Source: Basidiobolus meristosporus CBS 931.73 (Eukaryota; Basidiobolomycota; Basidiobolomycetes; Basidiobolales; Basidiobolaceae). From it: a stretch of 64,000 nucleotides of DNA. The stretch covers positions 62,001 to 126,000 of the forward strand of contig MCFE01000024.1 of NCBI GenBank assembly GCA_002104905.1, read 5' to 3'. The position numbers were made by a program, and so were the translations under genes. Positions 1 through 12,119 of this stretch are shown here, in pieces (within the stretch, counting starts at the first letter, position 1; every line of letters begins with the position of its first letter). The notes below the pieces were generated by a model. That model had not been told where the DNA came from. It made no database searches and saw only the letters and a list, made by a program, of their open reading frames with translations.

Positions 1-8
1 AGAGTTCA

Positions 9-662
9 TTATAGCTTACAAGTTGAGGTGACAGTTGTGCTCTGTATATCGTCATTCGATTCAGCTGGCATATCCTCTTGCTCGAGGCCTACTGTTACGA
101 CTTCCTGTGGTGGTTCACTACACCGGAGTGTGCTCAGACTTTGTTCGGTTGCAGCAGTACAGTCGTGGCTATTAAGTGGGACGAAATTTTGTTCTTGGGT
201 TTCGAGCTGAGGCGTATACGAGGTTCCATTGGGCTTGCTAATATACGTCTCCCTTTTGGTCACCAACGGTGCATCGGCCTCCGTCGCATTCTGTATATGT
301 GCGATAGTTATATACTGCCCACTTGTGCTTTTTGTGGCGGCAAAACTATCTGAACGGCTTGCGTTTGAATGAAAAGTGTTTGGAGCGCTGTCTCGGGGTT
401 GCTCGTCAGATTTCTACAAAGCGGTTAGCATCGCCTCTCATGAGGAGGGGTTTCAAGTAAGCTATGGTCATACCGAGGGAAAAGTGTAAGTCTGAATATT
501 CGGAGCCGAGTTGGTTTCAGGCGAACGGTGCTTCTTTGAGCCAAGCAGACTGAAACGCTTACTCTCGGTCCCCTCCGGTTTGGCGGATGATTTTTTCCTC
601 CAGCTCTTGAACATATCCAACAACGATTTAGTAATACGGGGAAAATAAGGTGGATGTTTCAA
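9..662 (-). CDS. Hypothetical Ser/Thr-rich protein, two exons
   Basis: Two exons fit a clean splice: 662..474 (63 codons) and 413..9 (134 codons plus TAA). They are joined by a 60-nt intron with donor GTATGA and acceptor TTTGTAG, both phase 0. The 197-aa product is hydrophilic, rich in Ser, Thr, Lys and Glu, and has a basic N-terminal third and an acidic C-terminal end. I see no signal peptide, membrane segment or domain that I recognise. The start is the first ATG of the open frame. I know no family for it. It could be a fast-evolving regulatory or structural protein. The splice geometry is the main support. Confidence 0.55.
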
Positions 663-1735
663 CCTGGAAGCCCTTTTCCAAAAAAAATCGATTCTTACGG
701 CTTTCAGTGTATCTGTGTAATGCCCACCGGAATCATGTGGGATTTTTAGTCAGCCGTGCTGGCTCATCCAAGCTCGTGCGTGACCCATGGATCAAAACAA
801 AAACAACCCAAAAGTCCCCTTGACATAGCGTCAACGTCATCTTGGTACAGGTTGACATCGGCCATCAACTGTATAACAGGTCAACCAACTCGAGAAAACA
901 TGGTTCTGGCGAATCCCGATCTGTAGGCTCAATGAGCAATGAACACATCGGCCGATTAGTCAGGGAACTTGAGCCATTAATTCACCAACTCAGAGCCTGT
1001 TGAGCCCATCCTAAGATGATCTACTAAAATAGCCTGTAATGGGTTGTGTGAGGAAACAATTGGTTGCCAAGGGAGCCAGGCAATTTGTTGCCGCCCTCAA
1101 GCTGCCAATATACTCGAGGTGACTCCAACGTTGCTCATTTGAAGCTTTGATCTAGATCTACCGATAATCTATCCTACTTATTCATCGGGTCAGAAATCAA
1201 TGGGATTAGAGATATACTTTCATAAGATATCACCACAGTGATTCGGGCGACTGCCAACTTCATCGGTTGTGGGTTGAAATGGCTGCTGAGTCCGAAAGGC
1301 AAACCACTTACTTGGTGGTAAAACATCCTGATACACCCACATGAAACCTATTTCCTGTTGACGAGCGTGTCGGAGTTGTCCTGAACAGTTGAGGTGGTAT
1401 ATTTGCACCTAATTATTATGGTGCTGTGAAATTAAGCCTGCTCAAATGATCCCTCCCTTACACGTGACGGGAGGGAGACTACTAACCACCATTACCCAAA
1501 TTGTTTAAAATTAACCATTTTTTCTGAACAAGTAGGCTCCGCATAACGAATGGCGAAGACGCCTGTAAGTATTTGAAAGAAAGGGTGCATGTTGACGAAT
1601 TCATTTATTCCAAGGCCTAACTCGAACCAAAAATACAAAAACTACAAAGGAAACCTTTTGGTCCCGCAAGGATGCAAGTCAACAGAAAGAAAGCAATCTA
1701 TTTCTCGCGAGATAAACAGAGGTCAAGATGCGTGG
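663..1735. other. Intergenic, no gene seen
   Basis: No frame here has both length and codon texture of a gene. A CACGTGAC E-box-like site lies near 1461 and short TTGAC/GTCAA motifs lie around 820-890. Neither is tied to a gene start by position, so no regulatory role is claimed. Confidence 0.4.
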
Positions 1736-2014
1736 CTAATCCTTCTTGGAATACCCGGAACCCTTCAGACCCTCCACAACCTTGTCAAAGCAATAATCAC
1801 CAATAGAAAGGTACGTGGACATGGCGGAGCGAAAGGTGGAGTTCTCGATCTTGTCGACGGCAACCCTGTGAAAGGAAGGAAGTGTGAGCATATGTGGTCA
1901 AGGAACGAGAGGGATTTCCACTACTCACGTTAAACCCGTGGAGCGCTTGATACCCGCTAACACAGTTGAGACAAGTGCCGCATCAATTGCATAGTGAACT
2001 AGACGGCCAACCAT
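1736..2014 (-). CDS. ATG44: DUF1748 family protein, mitofissin Atg44/Mdi1-like
   Basis: Two exons, 2014..1929 (86 nt) and 1865..1736 (130 nt), are joined at donor GTGAGT and acceptor CACAG and give 71 aa. The start reads MVGRLVHYAIDAALVSTVLA and continues GIKRSTGLT. This is the family signature of DUF1748: a small N-terminal hydrophobic helix followed by an Arg-Ser-Thr-Gly-Leu turn and a second helix (residues about 36-60). Length matches the family (about 70-80 aa). In S. pombe and S. cerevisiae this family is mitofissin, an intermembrane-space protein that drives inner-membrane fission during mitophagy. The function here is inferred from family membership. It stands alone between intergenic stretches. 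Confidence 0.86.
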
Positions 2015-3355
2015 GGTGAGGCAAATCAATTTCTTTTAGGAAATCCACCTCAATGAGCCTCACTTATAAGCAATATGAGATGGCCAAGTCATCCGCAGGT
2101 CACCGTATAATATTTATCCCATGACTACGGATTCAATCTCCTAGAAATTGAAAACCTCATCTAGGCCAGGATGAAACGCCGTGAGGTGGTTTTGAATGAT
2201 TCAATTTCTGGGATATTTCGCACCTTATAATGAATGAGGCTGCCTATAGATCTTCACTAGGGTTTCCGTAGTGTACCAATCGCATCTACTTGGAATGATC
2301 AAGCACCTCCATGAGATTATTTACCGACATTCAATACATATTCATAGTTCGCCATGAATCACCGATGAGCTAGGAGAATTGATTGTGTTTGCTGATTGGT
2401 ATATAGAGCAGCATGTCTTATTTCGAATTGAAGATGATTAGCAATAGTACAAGTGAAAGTTGCTAGATGTCAGCACATTCCTTATTCTTTTCTAGCCAAA
2501 GAAGGCTAAGCCAACAATACGGGGCAAATCAAGTCTTGAATGCAATTGTAGAAAACTTGAGAGATGACTTGGCTGCTACAACGATCAGGTACTTACTGGA
2601 GAATCTATATTACAGGATCTTGGATATTCGGACTATGAAGCAGTTCACAATGTTCGTGGCATTCTTTCGTATTTTTGGGAGATGGTGGGTTTGATGAGGG
2701 TGGTCCATACTATACGCAAAATTCGATACAATGAAGTCTGCGGATTTTCAGATATTTTTACGAAAACAGTCATCTACTATATTCATCCAATTACTGGTTA
2801 AATTAAACCAAGCACAGGATCAGGAGACCCAAACAATAAGTGAAGCGTTATTCATTGATACCATACACTCTCGATGCTATGCCAGAAATACAAGAAATGC
2901 TTGATATCTGACTGGCACTGACCCAGCTTGAATGTGTTGTCATATGGCAGTTTTCAGGATCGACTTTTCACCAAATAAAATCAAGTATAAGACTCGAGTT
3001 GCACTGGTCAGATATTTCGTACTTTGGGTATTTTTACTGTATTCAATTGTGAAACATTACAAATGGCGACTTTCTTGCTTTTGTATTCAAAACTTCACTT
3101 GCTCATGTATTAGGATTAGCCACAGAGTATGTAAAGACCGTTTGTCAATTGATAACAGTGGGAAATCTTCCAATATTAAGTTGATTAGAAATGTAGGCAA
3201 ACACATATGATACACACATCCTGAGTTCGCATAAGCAAGGGGAATTTCGAACATCGCAAATTCATATCAATAATACCTTAACGAGGCATGATTACGAGTA
3301 TAACTGTCACAACGCTGCTAGCCACTGTCATACAGTTGGGACTAGCTTACTTCTG
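2015..3355. other. Intergenic, AT-rich, no gene seen
   Basis: Only short open frames without recognisable motifs or splice support. Nothing here can be called a gene. Confidence 0.4.
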
Positions 3356-4671
3356 TTGCCTGTTTTAGCCTACCGCAACTCAGACATACATCCGGTGTTA
3401 TTTGGTTCATTACCACTGACAGCCAATATTGCTCGTCTTTGGCATACCATACGACACAGGGGGTTGACTAAACGGTTTTTTGTGTTGGCTACTATCTCTT
3501 TGGTGCTGGCCTTCAGCACATTTTCAAATGTCATCGTTATGTCAATACTGCCGGACGGCATCAGGGAAGGCCCAGACTTGCATCCGTTGTCTGGGCCTAT
3601 TCATAGCCGCAGTGTAGGATAGAGTCATGACTTCATGCGCCACTCCATGTCTCCCGATGCAATTGTGCGCAGTATACCGGAAGCTGTTTGCAACAAAAAT
3701 GTGGTGGGCCGTTTCGCCGCGTGGGGCCATATTGGAGTCTTTCATACAATATGACTCTTGTGCACATGATACTTACGCATTCTCCGAGGACCTGGGACTA
3801 CGTCTTGAGGCGGATCGCGCTCCGTTCGCGTCTTTTTCTCTAGGAGGCGTACCAATCTCCACGACGTCGGGATTAGGACCGGGTGAGACGGTGAAAATCG
3901 CGGCAGATAAAGTCACGACTCACAGAGAGGACGGGGTGGAGCACCTGTCTCATTCGATAGTAGGCGCACATCGTTACGGCAAAGACGTGTTACAAGACTT
4001 AATGCAGAACCAGCTGTATTGGAATTTACTCGAAAGACTGGTCTCGAGGGCATGATCATCAGTGAAGAAAATGTGTGTTACTGCTGTTGTGACGCAATCA
4101 GTCTGTGCGGCAGGCTGGTACAAGGTGGTGGACCAGAGCCTAAGCTACCAAGAAGTGGCACTAACCAGAAAATCACGCGATAGTGACAAGTATTTAGAAG
4201 TCAAGTTCGAATTAGTGCCGGAGAGCGGTGGCTCTCGCCGCTGTGTTAGAGCTCGGATAGAGGCGTATAGCGCGACGTTCAAAGACAAACAGTGTGGTTT
4301 GGCGGCGTCTTTAGGGGCTGCTGAAGAGCCTTTCCTAGCCTTAAGGCTAAGAAATACTCTAGGAGCCGCAGTGGACGAGTCGTCCACGGTGATTAATTCC
4401 AAAGGTCTCCTTGAAGACGTCGTGAGGCCGTATCTCGAAACAGGACTGCAATCTTTTGGGCAGGAATACCACCGAACTACAGTTCTATATGGATGCGCCG
4501 CGGACTCACAGGTACTTGACCACCAAGATAGAGGCGAAAGCTTTAGGTTTGATAAGAGTGGAAGCCGGCTCGAGTGCGGGACCTAGTGAGAAGGGAATTA
4601 CCACGGTGGCTGGCAGATTGTTGACAGAAATGTGGCTTGGGATAACCAAAGTGATTACGGTGAAGCCTTAA
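3356..4671 (+). pseudogene. GC-richer broken ORF cluster of unknown family
   Basis: Open frames follow one another in 3356..3622, 3627..4055, 4062..4586 and 4456..4671, and base composition is richer in G and C than the flanks. The first carries a likely membrane segment (about residues 40-65, VLATISLVLAFSTFSNVIVM). A TAG at 3620-3622 interrupts the first frame, which then stays open to about 3746. The reading then moves to another frame, has a TGA at 4053-4055, and shifts again near 4456. Ordinary introns do not repair all of these breaks: candidate introns at the last junction are only 33-41 nt. It may be a decayed gene for a membrane or extracellular protein, or a real gene whose introns I failed to place. 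I recognise no domain. Confidence 0.35.
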
Positions 4672-6388
4672 TATCCTGTCCGGAGGAGACTATGGGCCAG
4701 TCTTTACCGCATTTAATAACTCTTCTCATGATCGCCTCCAAATATATACACGAGTAAGAAATTTGCATTAGAATTAGAGTTTGTAAACTCAGAAATATCA
4801 ATGTCCCAAAACTACTGATGGTGTAGTCAGTAGATGAATATGACAAAGCAAGCAGAATTAGAAAGCTGGAAGTGTTTCGGATCACTTAGAAGCAGGTGTG
4901 GATTTCACTGTCATTTACTGAGTCAAAGTATTTGTAATTTGATGCAATTGTGCAAAAATAATGAAATATATGTGTCAAAGAAAGCCCCCAAGATGCTGTA
5001 TGTAGCATTCGTGAGCTTTTGGACAGCCTTTAATATTTACGTTTAGGGGTATTTCCACTAATCTAAACAATACTAAGATCTCATCAGAAAATCATTAGAA
5101 GAATTGATATGCCAAGAAGCTAACCAAATTGTTCTTCAGAACCAATGAGTAATTAGGTATACCAATACAATATATGGAGGGGAGAGAATGAAAATGCATG
5201 AGATAATTATGGCCATATCTAGCTTTTCTGTACTTCCACAACTCTGTTACATCATCAGGAGATTATCCACATTATATTTTTTTATTAGTTAAGGTAGTGT
5301 ATAATCAGTATAGATATCTGACTGTGTCTCCATTATATGGAATTGAATGCCAATTTACACCCTATGCCATCCTCGCATATTTAAGACTGATTAACCCCAG
5401 TGAATGGAGAAAATACATTGAGATTTGTTTGACCAAGGCAGACTTCTAGGATTTTCAATTTGAAGTATTACTCCATTACATATCATCAGAGTCCGTATAG
5501 ATATTGCAATGTATTAAAGAGCTTCAAAAACCACAAATGATCATGAAAATATGTTGCGAGTACGTTTCTACACATTGAACATATTAACTACCTATATGAT
5601 GGCAACGCAGACCAATGCGCCAACATTATTATTCCTGTAATAGATACTACATAAACCATTCCTCTGCAGGTGTGAATATAGCCATGATATATCTCAGTGA
5701 AGTCGGGTAACAGTTGCTATTAATTCTACCTTGAGAGTTGATTGGAGCGGCCATGGGAGAATGCGCTTTCAGTGCATGTTCCAAGCGAGATATTGATCGG
5801 TATTCGTTCTTTTCTAAGCAGTGTGAATCGAACATTTCGACAAAGTAGTGCCTGTTATCACAGTATTGGACTTGCTTAATGTGTGAATAGCATCACCTTC
5901 AGTGTTGCATCCTATGTCAAAAGGTTAATACCCTGTCCTATATAGATTTTCATTCTCAGATAGTACAAGCCAGTATATAGGGAACGCACAACCAAGTACT
6001 CAGGGTTGTGGATGCTGTACAGTAGATATCAATGATCACTTTGTGTTCTGGTTTAGTGGAAAGCTGAAGATATTGAGGTTGTCGCATACCCTTACTCTCG
6101 AGTGCTACCCACTATGCGCCCGAATGTGTAGTAGATAATGGCCTGGATATTATGTAAATACAAGTAGTGAATAGTGATTGGTTCATGATCTTAACCCGTT
6201 CTGCACATTTTCAACATTTCCCAATATACCATGAGAATTGGTGCTAATTATCATTTCAGTGAGAAGAGAAATTGCTCAATTTCACCAATCAGAGCTGCTC
6301 CTTAGTCAAATCGAATTTTTTATAAGTATTACTAGAGACGCTTATAGTTCACCATTTTTTACGCGTTCACCAGCTAGAAAGGCAGGAA
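4672..6388. other. Intergenic, AT-rich, no gene seen
   Basis: About 1.7 kb of AT-rich sequence with only short open frames. It includes the upstream region of the ssr4 gene. No clear TATA element close to 6389 was identified. Confidence 0.4.
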
Positions 6389-8232
6389 ATGTTGTCAACA
6401 CAACAGCTGAATCCCGAAGCGAGATCGGAACTGTTTTACGTGGCACACACAGAGTATCCTTCAGTATACGGGAACTTTCCCTTAGACAAGGCCTGTGATC
6501 TATTAACTAAGGCCACCTCCGCCTTTAATCAATTATCGTTTGAATGGAAGTATATCGACAAACCATCAGGTATCCTCACTTCATAGCTTTCCCGATTAGC
6601 GCTGGTTCACCTCCTTAGCCGCCTTAATAACGTTTGCCTAAATCCCAGATGGCCAGTTTTTCCTTGTTTACCTGCCATCGTTCACACAGCAAATGCCACA
6701 CGATGGGTGAGATGACTCTTACTATTGGTTTCCCAGGATCCCTATTAATGAACTTCTTTAAAGTTACCTTTGGATGGACGATGAACAGTTCTTGAAAATC
6801 CCACTGCCTGACACCAGAGTAAATATTCCCAACATTTTCAAGAACTTGTGGTGAATACTGACAAAAGACCGCACCACTTTTTTAGGAAATGCATGTAGCG
6901 GAAAGAAAATGTGGCTTCTTACCGGGGGAGCAATACGTCTCCATGCAAAGGAGACGGTACAGAATAGGGAAAGTCGGGAACGATCAACTTCAACTCCTAC
7001 ATTACGTCAAGCCAGACGAATCAAGTAATGTTTTCGGACACTTGGCCTTTTCTTGTTGCTGTCCAGTCATCCTTATCATGTCTCTTTCGTTCCGTATCCT
7101 TCGTCATTAGTGAAGATTCCTGCGAATATCGCTCTCTCAAAGGTCCCGGTTAGACGCTACCCACTGCCGCCGATCTTTTTGAGCGGCATGCCCGGGTCGC
7201 AAATGAACAACTCTCCCATGGGAACCATCAATTTACCTCACGTATCCGGTAATCCTCACATCCCCAACGCCTCACTTCATCAATCCTCGCCGTACAATCT
7301 ACAACAAAAAATCCCTCAAGTATCACAAACACCACATCAGATGATGAACACAACGTTCATTAACCAAGCGCCAATTAGAACGCCACCCAGGACTGTGGTC
7401 AAAAGTCAAGTGGCTAGAAAGAAGGGAGTGAAGGTAGCTGTTCATTGGAATCCCGTGATATCCTGCACCCATAAGCTAATACAACACGACTTGCCAGCAG
7501 GCGCCGCAGCCTATGGCTAACCCGGACATTAGTGAGCAGTTTGGAGGTTGGGACAAGTGTAGTAGCCTCGTCAACATGTTTCATACTCATCTATCTTGGT
7601 TTAGACGAGCTGGATGTGCTGACACCACGAGATATCGCTATGGCTAGGTACAAGCGTAATCACGACTATTTAGCTGAGCTGCTTTCACCACATCACATCA
7701 GTCAGTATATCAATTCCATCGACGGCCATATCTCACAATCACTCACCAAACCAATCATAGGTAGCATCCTACCCCCAAGCATCAAGGCTTCCACACAAAG
7801 TGTTCCTGAGCTCAAGGAGAAGCTGGTAAGTTGTGCTATTTGTGGTGGTTACAGTGGTGCATCGATCAACTCTGGTCCATATTTCTAGTCCGCGACTGAA
7901 GAAGAGATAAAAGCATTGAAAGCCGGTTACGAATCTAAAAAGCAAGCGTTTACCAGTGAGGGCGAGGTTCTCAGCAAAGCCATCGAGGAGCTGAAGGAGA
8001 TCGAGTCGATCGAGGTACGCACACATCCACATCAACTCACGCGTGTGCGCACGCATCGTACACCATCCTGATCACTAGCTAAACGCCACCCTCGATCTAG
8101 GACTTGGAAACCTATCACAAAAAAATGCAGCACCAGTTCCCAGTGGAGTTCGACAACCAAAGTAACCTGAAAGTGGTTGAGATCCAGGCTGACGACGAAT
8201 GGCCCACGGACAGCCTCTTGGAACCGTTATAA
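6389..8232 (+). CDS. ssr4: SWI/SNF and RSC complex subunit Ssr4
   Basis: Nine exons: 6389..6569, 6649..6706, 6764..6818, 6886..7024, 7111..7433, 7498..7558, 7605..7825, 7889..8014, 8101..8232. All joins are GT-AG and in frame, giving 431 aa. Splicing restores the family's N-terminal motifs: IDKPSDGQFFLVYLP, then YLWMDDEQF, then the RRRYRIGKVGNDQLQLLHY block. The C-terminal part begins LDVLTPRDIAMARYKRNHDY, the conserved Ssr4 C-terminal signature, and ends in a Glu/Lys-rich helical stretch. Ssr4 is a fungus-specific stable subunit of the SWI/SNF and RSC nucleosome-remodelling complexes in the nucleus. The middle segment (exon 5) is Pro/Asn/Gln-rich and probably disordered. The exon 6-7 junction uses donor GTAGTA and is the least certain join. 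It is transcribed toward the coiled-coil gene downstream. Confidence 0.88.
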
Positions 8233-9084
8233 ATCGGCATCTTTCCTTACGTGCCTCACCCATTCTTTTTCAAATCTATCGTGAATAAACGATTTCTTCC
8301 TCGCTCGTTTCATTCACCCACCTTGTTTATACCAGTTAACACTCGGCTCGCATTAGCCTCACTGTGAAATCGGGGCTATCTGCTTATGTACAGCGATGCA
8401 TGTCAAAGCCAAAGCCTGGGGGAGGACCATGGGGGACTCCAGTGAAGAATGCATCTCATTCTAGCCACTATCCACTGAGACGGTCCGCATTGGGCAGTGA
8501 TTCAGGTATTTACTTGTCTACCTCAATAGAACATAAAACAAAACAACATATGAATGTCATCCCCGATTGATCAACGATCTCGAGCCATTCCTTGCAATGC
8601 ATTGGCGTTCCTCTCGAGTGCTACCTGAGGGCATTTGTCCTTACCGAATCGCAACCCAGGGAGTGAATCAAAGGGATACCCGTCCAACGTGGCGCTATAG
8701 GACGATATCAGATACATGGGTGTGCAGGGATACCGCCAGTGTGGTTTAGCCCATACCGGCGTGGGTCAATGCGGTCGATCGGGAATCTTGTTTCAACCAA
8801 ATCCACCCCAAACATGTATCACCAAGAAGGCCTGTGTACAAACCGATTTTTCCGAAAATATCGCGCTTTAATGAAAATTTTTGTGTTCCGCCACACATGC
8901 GGTGTGGTGGTAATGGTGCGGATCTAACTGGGTTGGTTCAATTGCAAGGGCCACAGATCTTGCCTCTGTAGCCGTTGCTAATTCTCTAGTTTGTAAAATG
9001 ATATACAAGAAAAATGGAGGGGGAGATTCACCAGCATGCATACATACAAAGGAACGGAAACAAAAAGGGGTCGGTGAAGTTCGC
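8233..9084. other. Intergenic; possible unplaced small gene on +
   Basis: Between the convergent ssr4 and coiled-coil genes. An open stretch starting at the ATG near 8399 reads MSKPKPGGGPWGTPV and runs to a donor-like GTATTT near 8507. A second open stretch lies at about 8694-8927. They could be exons of a small plus-strand gene, but I could not choose an acceptor or match a family. Confidence 0.22.
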
Positions 9085-10467
9085 TCAGGATGTATATGAC
9101 TTGGACATGTCCGCATCCTCCTCATCCGCATTCTCGTTGATAAGGGAAAGTTGCGAGATCATGTTGTCGAAGCCTTCCTTCATCTGGATCGCCTCCTCCA
9201 ATGTTGCTTGAAGTCGCGCCTTATAATCCATGATATCACTTTGGTATTTTGATCGCTCGTGAGCAATATGCTCGTCAGCCCTAAACAGGAACTCGCGTTA
9301 GCTCTATGAAAGCGCTGTGCCGCCTGGGTAACTTACTCCTCAGCAAGTTGGCTTCGATAATTCTTGAGAATGGCCACCCGTTCCTCGGAGGTATGGACGT
9401 CCTGCTGTAGTTTGCGAATCGTATTTGCAAGATTCTCCTCGTTCTAGAGACAGTAGACATCAATGAGCCTGCGCTAAGGACGTCTATCGAATGGAGCAAT
9501 GCAATACCTTCCGAGTTGATTCGTACTCTCTCTTGAGCTTGTCATATCTCTCCTTGAGCTGAGAGAAGACTTTACGCGTATGGTTGGTTTCCTTCAGAGT
9601 GTCTTCAAGAGATTCTTTCAAGACGTCTATTTCCATTACTGCAATGGTAAGGTCCGCATCGTATTTCTCTAGGAAGAGGATTCAGCTCGCAGTCCATCAT
9701 AGAAGACCACGCACCCATGAATGTACCTTTTTTGTCTGACATATCTAGCTCTAGAGCCTGTCGCTCTTCTGCGACTTCTTCGAACCTTTCCTTAAGTGCC
9801 TTTTCTTCGTCAGTATATTTCAGTATCTCTTGATCCCATAGTTCGGCCTCTTGATCTCGGCGCAGTAGTTCTCTTTCGAGGCTGTCTATCTCACGCTCCA
9901 GCGCACCGTCGCTCTCAAAGCCATCGTCACCCATTTCCATAGGGCCCTCCGTGATCCGGAGAATCTCCTCCTTCAAAGACTCGGCCTCTTCGGTAGTTTC
10001 TATCATCTAGGAGAAAAGGTTAAGCTTTCGTGAACCGTGGCAAATACCCATGCTTTAGCTACCCTGTCTTCAAAATCTTCTCTGACGCGCGTAGCCTCGG
10101 CTAGCTCAGCTCGTAAATACTCCAACTCTTGCCCTATCTGCTCGTCGAAAGTGCTCTGAATTTTGTCCACCTCTTGCTGAGTGTAGCGTGGCTCATCTAA
10201 TGGGTCATAGGTGTCGCTGGAATCCAGGAGGGATCCTTTTTGCTGGTCTTTGGCGATTATCTCTGCTTCTTCAACGGAAGAGCCATTTTGGTTGCTGTTG
10301 TCGGAGGGGGTATCCCACGAGATCAGCCAACTGTCGGCAATTTTGCCAGGAGTCGGGGTATTTGTGAATTTTTGCCGCTTGCAACTGCTAGGAGAGGGTG
10401 ACTTTGTGTCTTGCTGAACAGAGACAGCCTGTTCACCCTGCGAAGCTACCATATCACCTGCCAGCAT
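9085..10467 (-). CDS. Coiled-coil protein of unknown function
   Basis: Five exons: 10467..10048, 10006..9727, 9638..9508, 9443..9337, 9280..9085, all GT-AG (introns 41-88 nt), giving 377 aa. Residues 1 to about 75 are Ser/Pro-rich and contain a basic patch (SCKRQKF) followed by TPTPGK, possible CDK-type sites. From about residue 95 to 365 the sequence is almost continuous heptad-like Glu/Lys/Leu coiled coil. The C-terminus is acidic. There is no CH, motor or other globular domain, so it is not a full Ndc80/Nuf2 or kinesin. A nuclear, spindle or structural role is possible but not shown. Its start faces a small TATA-driven gene about 500 bp away. Confidence 0.75.
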
Positions 10468-10970
10468 GGTACGTTGTTAGTGAAAAGAAAGTCCAAAAAA
10501 GAGAGGGCAGGTGGATCAAACGGTCCGACCAAATAAGAAAACAAAACATGTTTTGGTTTGGTATGATCACAGATCACTTCAATCCGGAATCAGTGAATTG
10601 CAGGATATTTTTCCGAACAATCACTGGGATAATCACTGGGATCACTCTGAACATGCCAGTTACGAATGGCCCCAGTTGGCAGACACTGGTAATCAACGAT
10701 TGTTGTAATTGATTCAAGATCTGTAACCACTGACGGGTCCTAAAACCAGCCCTTACATTGTTATGAGAGTAACTGCCTAAAATGTCCTTCCATTTCAATA
10801 TTTGTAGAGCTGAGGTACGTTGGCAAAACAATCGTTTATTCTTAAATCTACCCATCGGCCAATTATCGCCTAGCTCACGAATTCTGGATTGTTGCTTCCC
10901 CAGAGCGCGTTTTCATTTGGCGATGGAATATAAAAGGGGGGATCTCCCTCTAAGAGACCACTGCGTTACA
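10468..10970. other. Divergent promoter region
   Basis: 503 bp between the starts of the coiled-coil gene (-) and the small gene at 10971 (+). It holds a short direct repeat around 10621-10645 (units containing TCACTGGGAT) and the TATA element of the plus-strand gene. Confidence 0.45.
10929..10936 (+). promoter_or_regulatory. TATA box
   Basis: TATAAAAG lies about 35-42 bp upstream of the ATG at 10971. The spacing implies a very short 5' leader. Confidence 0.6.
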
Positions 10971-11279
10971 ATGATCCTCTCCAACTCGTGCTCTTCGTAT
11001 ATTCCCAGCTCACACACCTCGCCAGCTCCGCGTAAGCGCCGTCATATTGAGGACTTGGAGGAGGAAGCGCCCCAGCATGTCATTGGAATGCAGCTGGACA
11101 GCCCAACTGACTACGCCTCCGTTCCCCTCCCCAAATCCCTCATCGAGCGCATCCACCGGGAGAAGAACGCGATACCTGCCCTGCAGCACAAATCTACCGC
11201 TGAGTTCCTGGATTACTTGCTAGATAACCTCTCCCTTCGCCAGATCGTCGAGAATGAAGGAATCTATTTTTTTAATTAA
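10971..11279 (+). CDS. Small hypothetical protein, 102 aa
   Basis: An open frame of 102 codons starts at the first ATG after a strong TATAAAAG box. I prefer this start because upstream in-frame codons would lie in or before the TATA element. The first 20 residues are Ser-rich. A basic patch (PRKRRH) is followed by an acidic run (EDLEEE), and the C-terminal half looks helical (PLPKSLIERIHREKN, then FLDYLLDNLSLRQIVE). No membrane segment or family is recognised. It could be a small nuclear regulator; this is inference from the basic patch only. Confidence 0.55.
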   Translation: MILSNSCSSYIPSSHTSPAPRKRRHIEDLEEEAPQHVIGMQLDSPTDYASVPLPKSLIERIHREKNAIPALQHKSTAEFLDYLLDNLSLRQIVENEGIYFFN

Positions 11280-12097
11280 TGGACGTCCTGTCCACTTTGT
11301 ATAGCCAATCTCTGTTCTAGTCACCCTTTGTAAAGTCAACCAATAAAATGCCCCAAGTAGCAATCACTTCCCTACTCATCGGTATTTCCAATGGTTCTGC
11401 GGTGACGCGTCTGCGCGTCCATGCGCCCGTGATTGGGTGATGGAATGTTGCGGTAGTCGACACCCACTTCGAAGAAAATCATTACCGGATTGGTTGGGTT
11501 AGTTGATTGCCTTTTGTGCCTAATGCAATAGCCGTGTCCTAAAAAGACTGCTCGTTCAGTGCCATCCAGTCCTGCGCCAGTGTCTCGACAAATCTTGCCC
11601 GCTCAAATGTGTCGATTCCCACCGATGGGTTACGCATTTGGAACTGTAGTTTTCGATAGCAGGGCTAACCCAGCGTTCCTATTAGTGTAGCTTTATTATC
11701 TTCATCCTCGTTCTCATTTGTGGATTCTTGTCTTCCACCGGACGTGGAGACTTTCAAGCCTGGCTTCTTTTCCAAACACAGCTGGTGATCTGGTTATCCA
11801 CTGGGCCAGCTACATTCATCATCACTATGATGTAGACTAGTGTACGTGACCTCTACTGGCGCAGCTAATTAAATCATCACTAAAACGGTATCAAGCTTAT
11901 ATTCTGAAATATCCGTCAATGCTAGATCAATCAATCAATTTATGGCGAGGGGTAAACAAACAATCAGAACCAACGAAAGCTGCGTATCCCATTGTATTTT
12001 CGCCATAGTGGAGGCCATAGGATAAGCTCGAACTCGACTGCTCTCGCATTCTACTCAAATTGGAGTATCTAAGCCTTGGGACATAAAGGATGCGTAC

Positions 12098-12119
12098 ATA
12101 TATATATATATATATATAT
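12098..12119. repeat. (AT)n microsatellite
   Basis: An uninterrupted AT dinucleotide run of about 22 bp. Confidence 0.9.
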
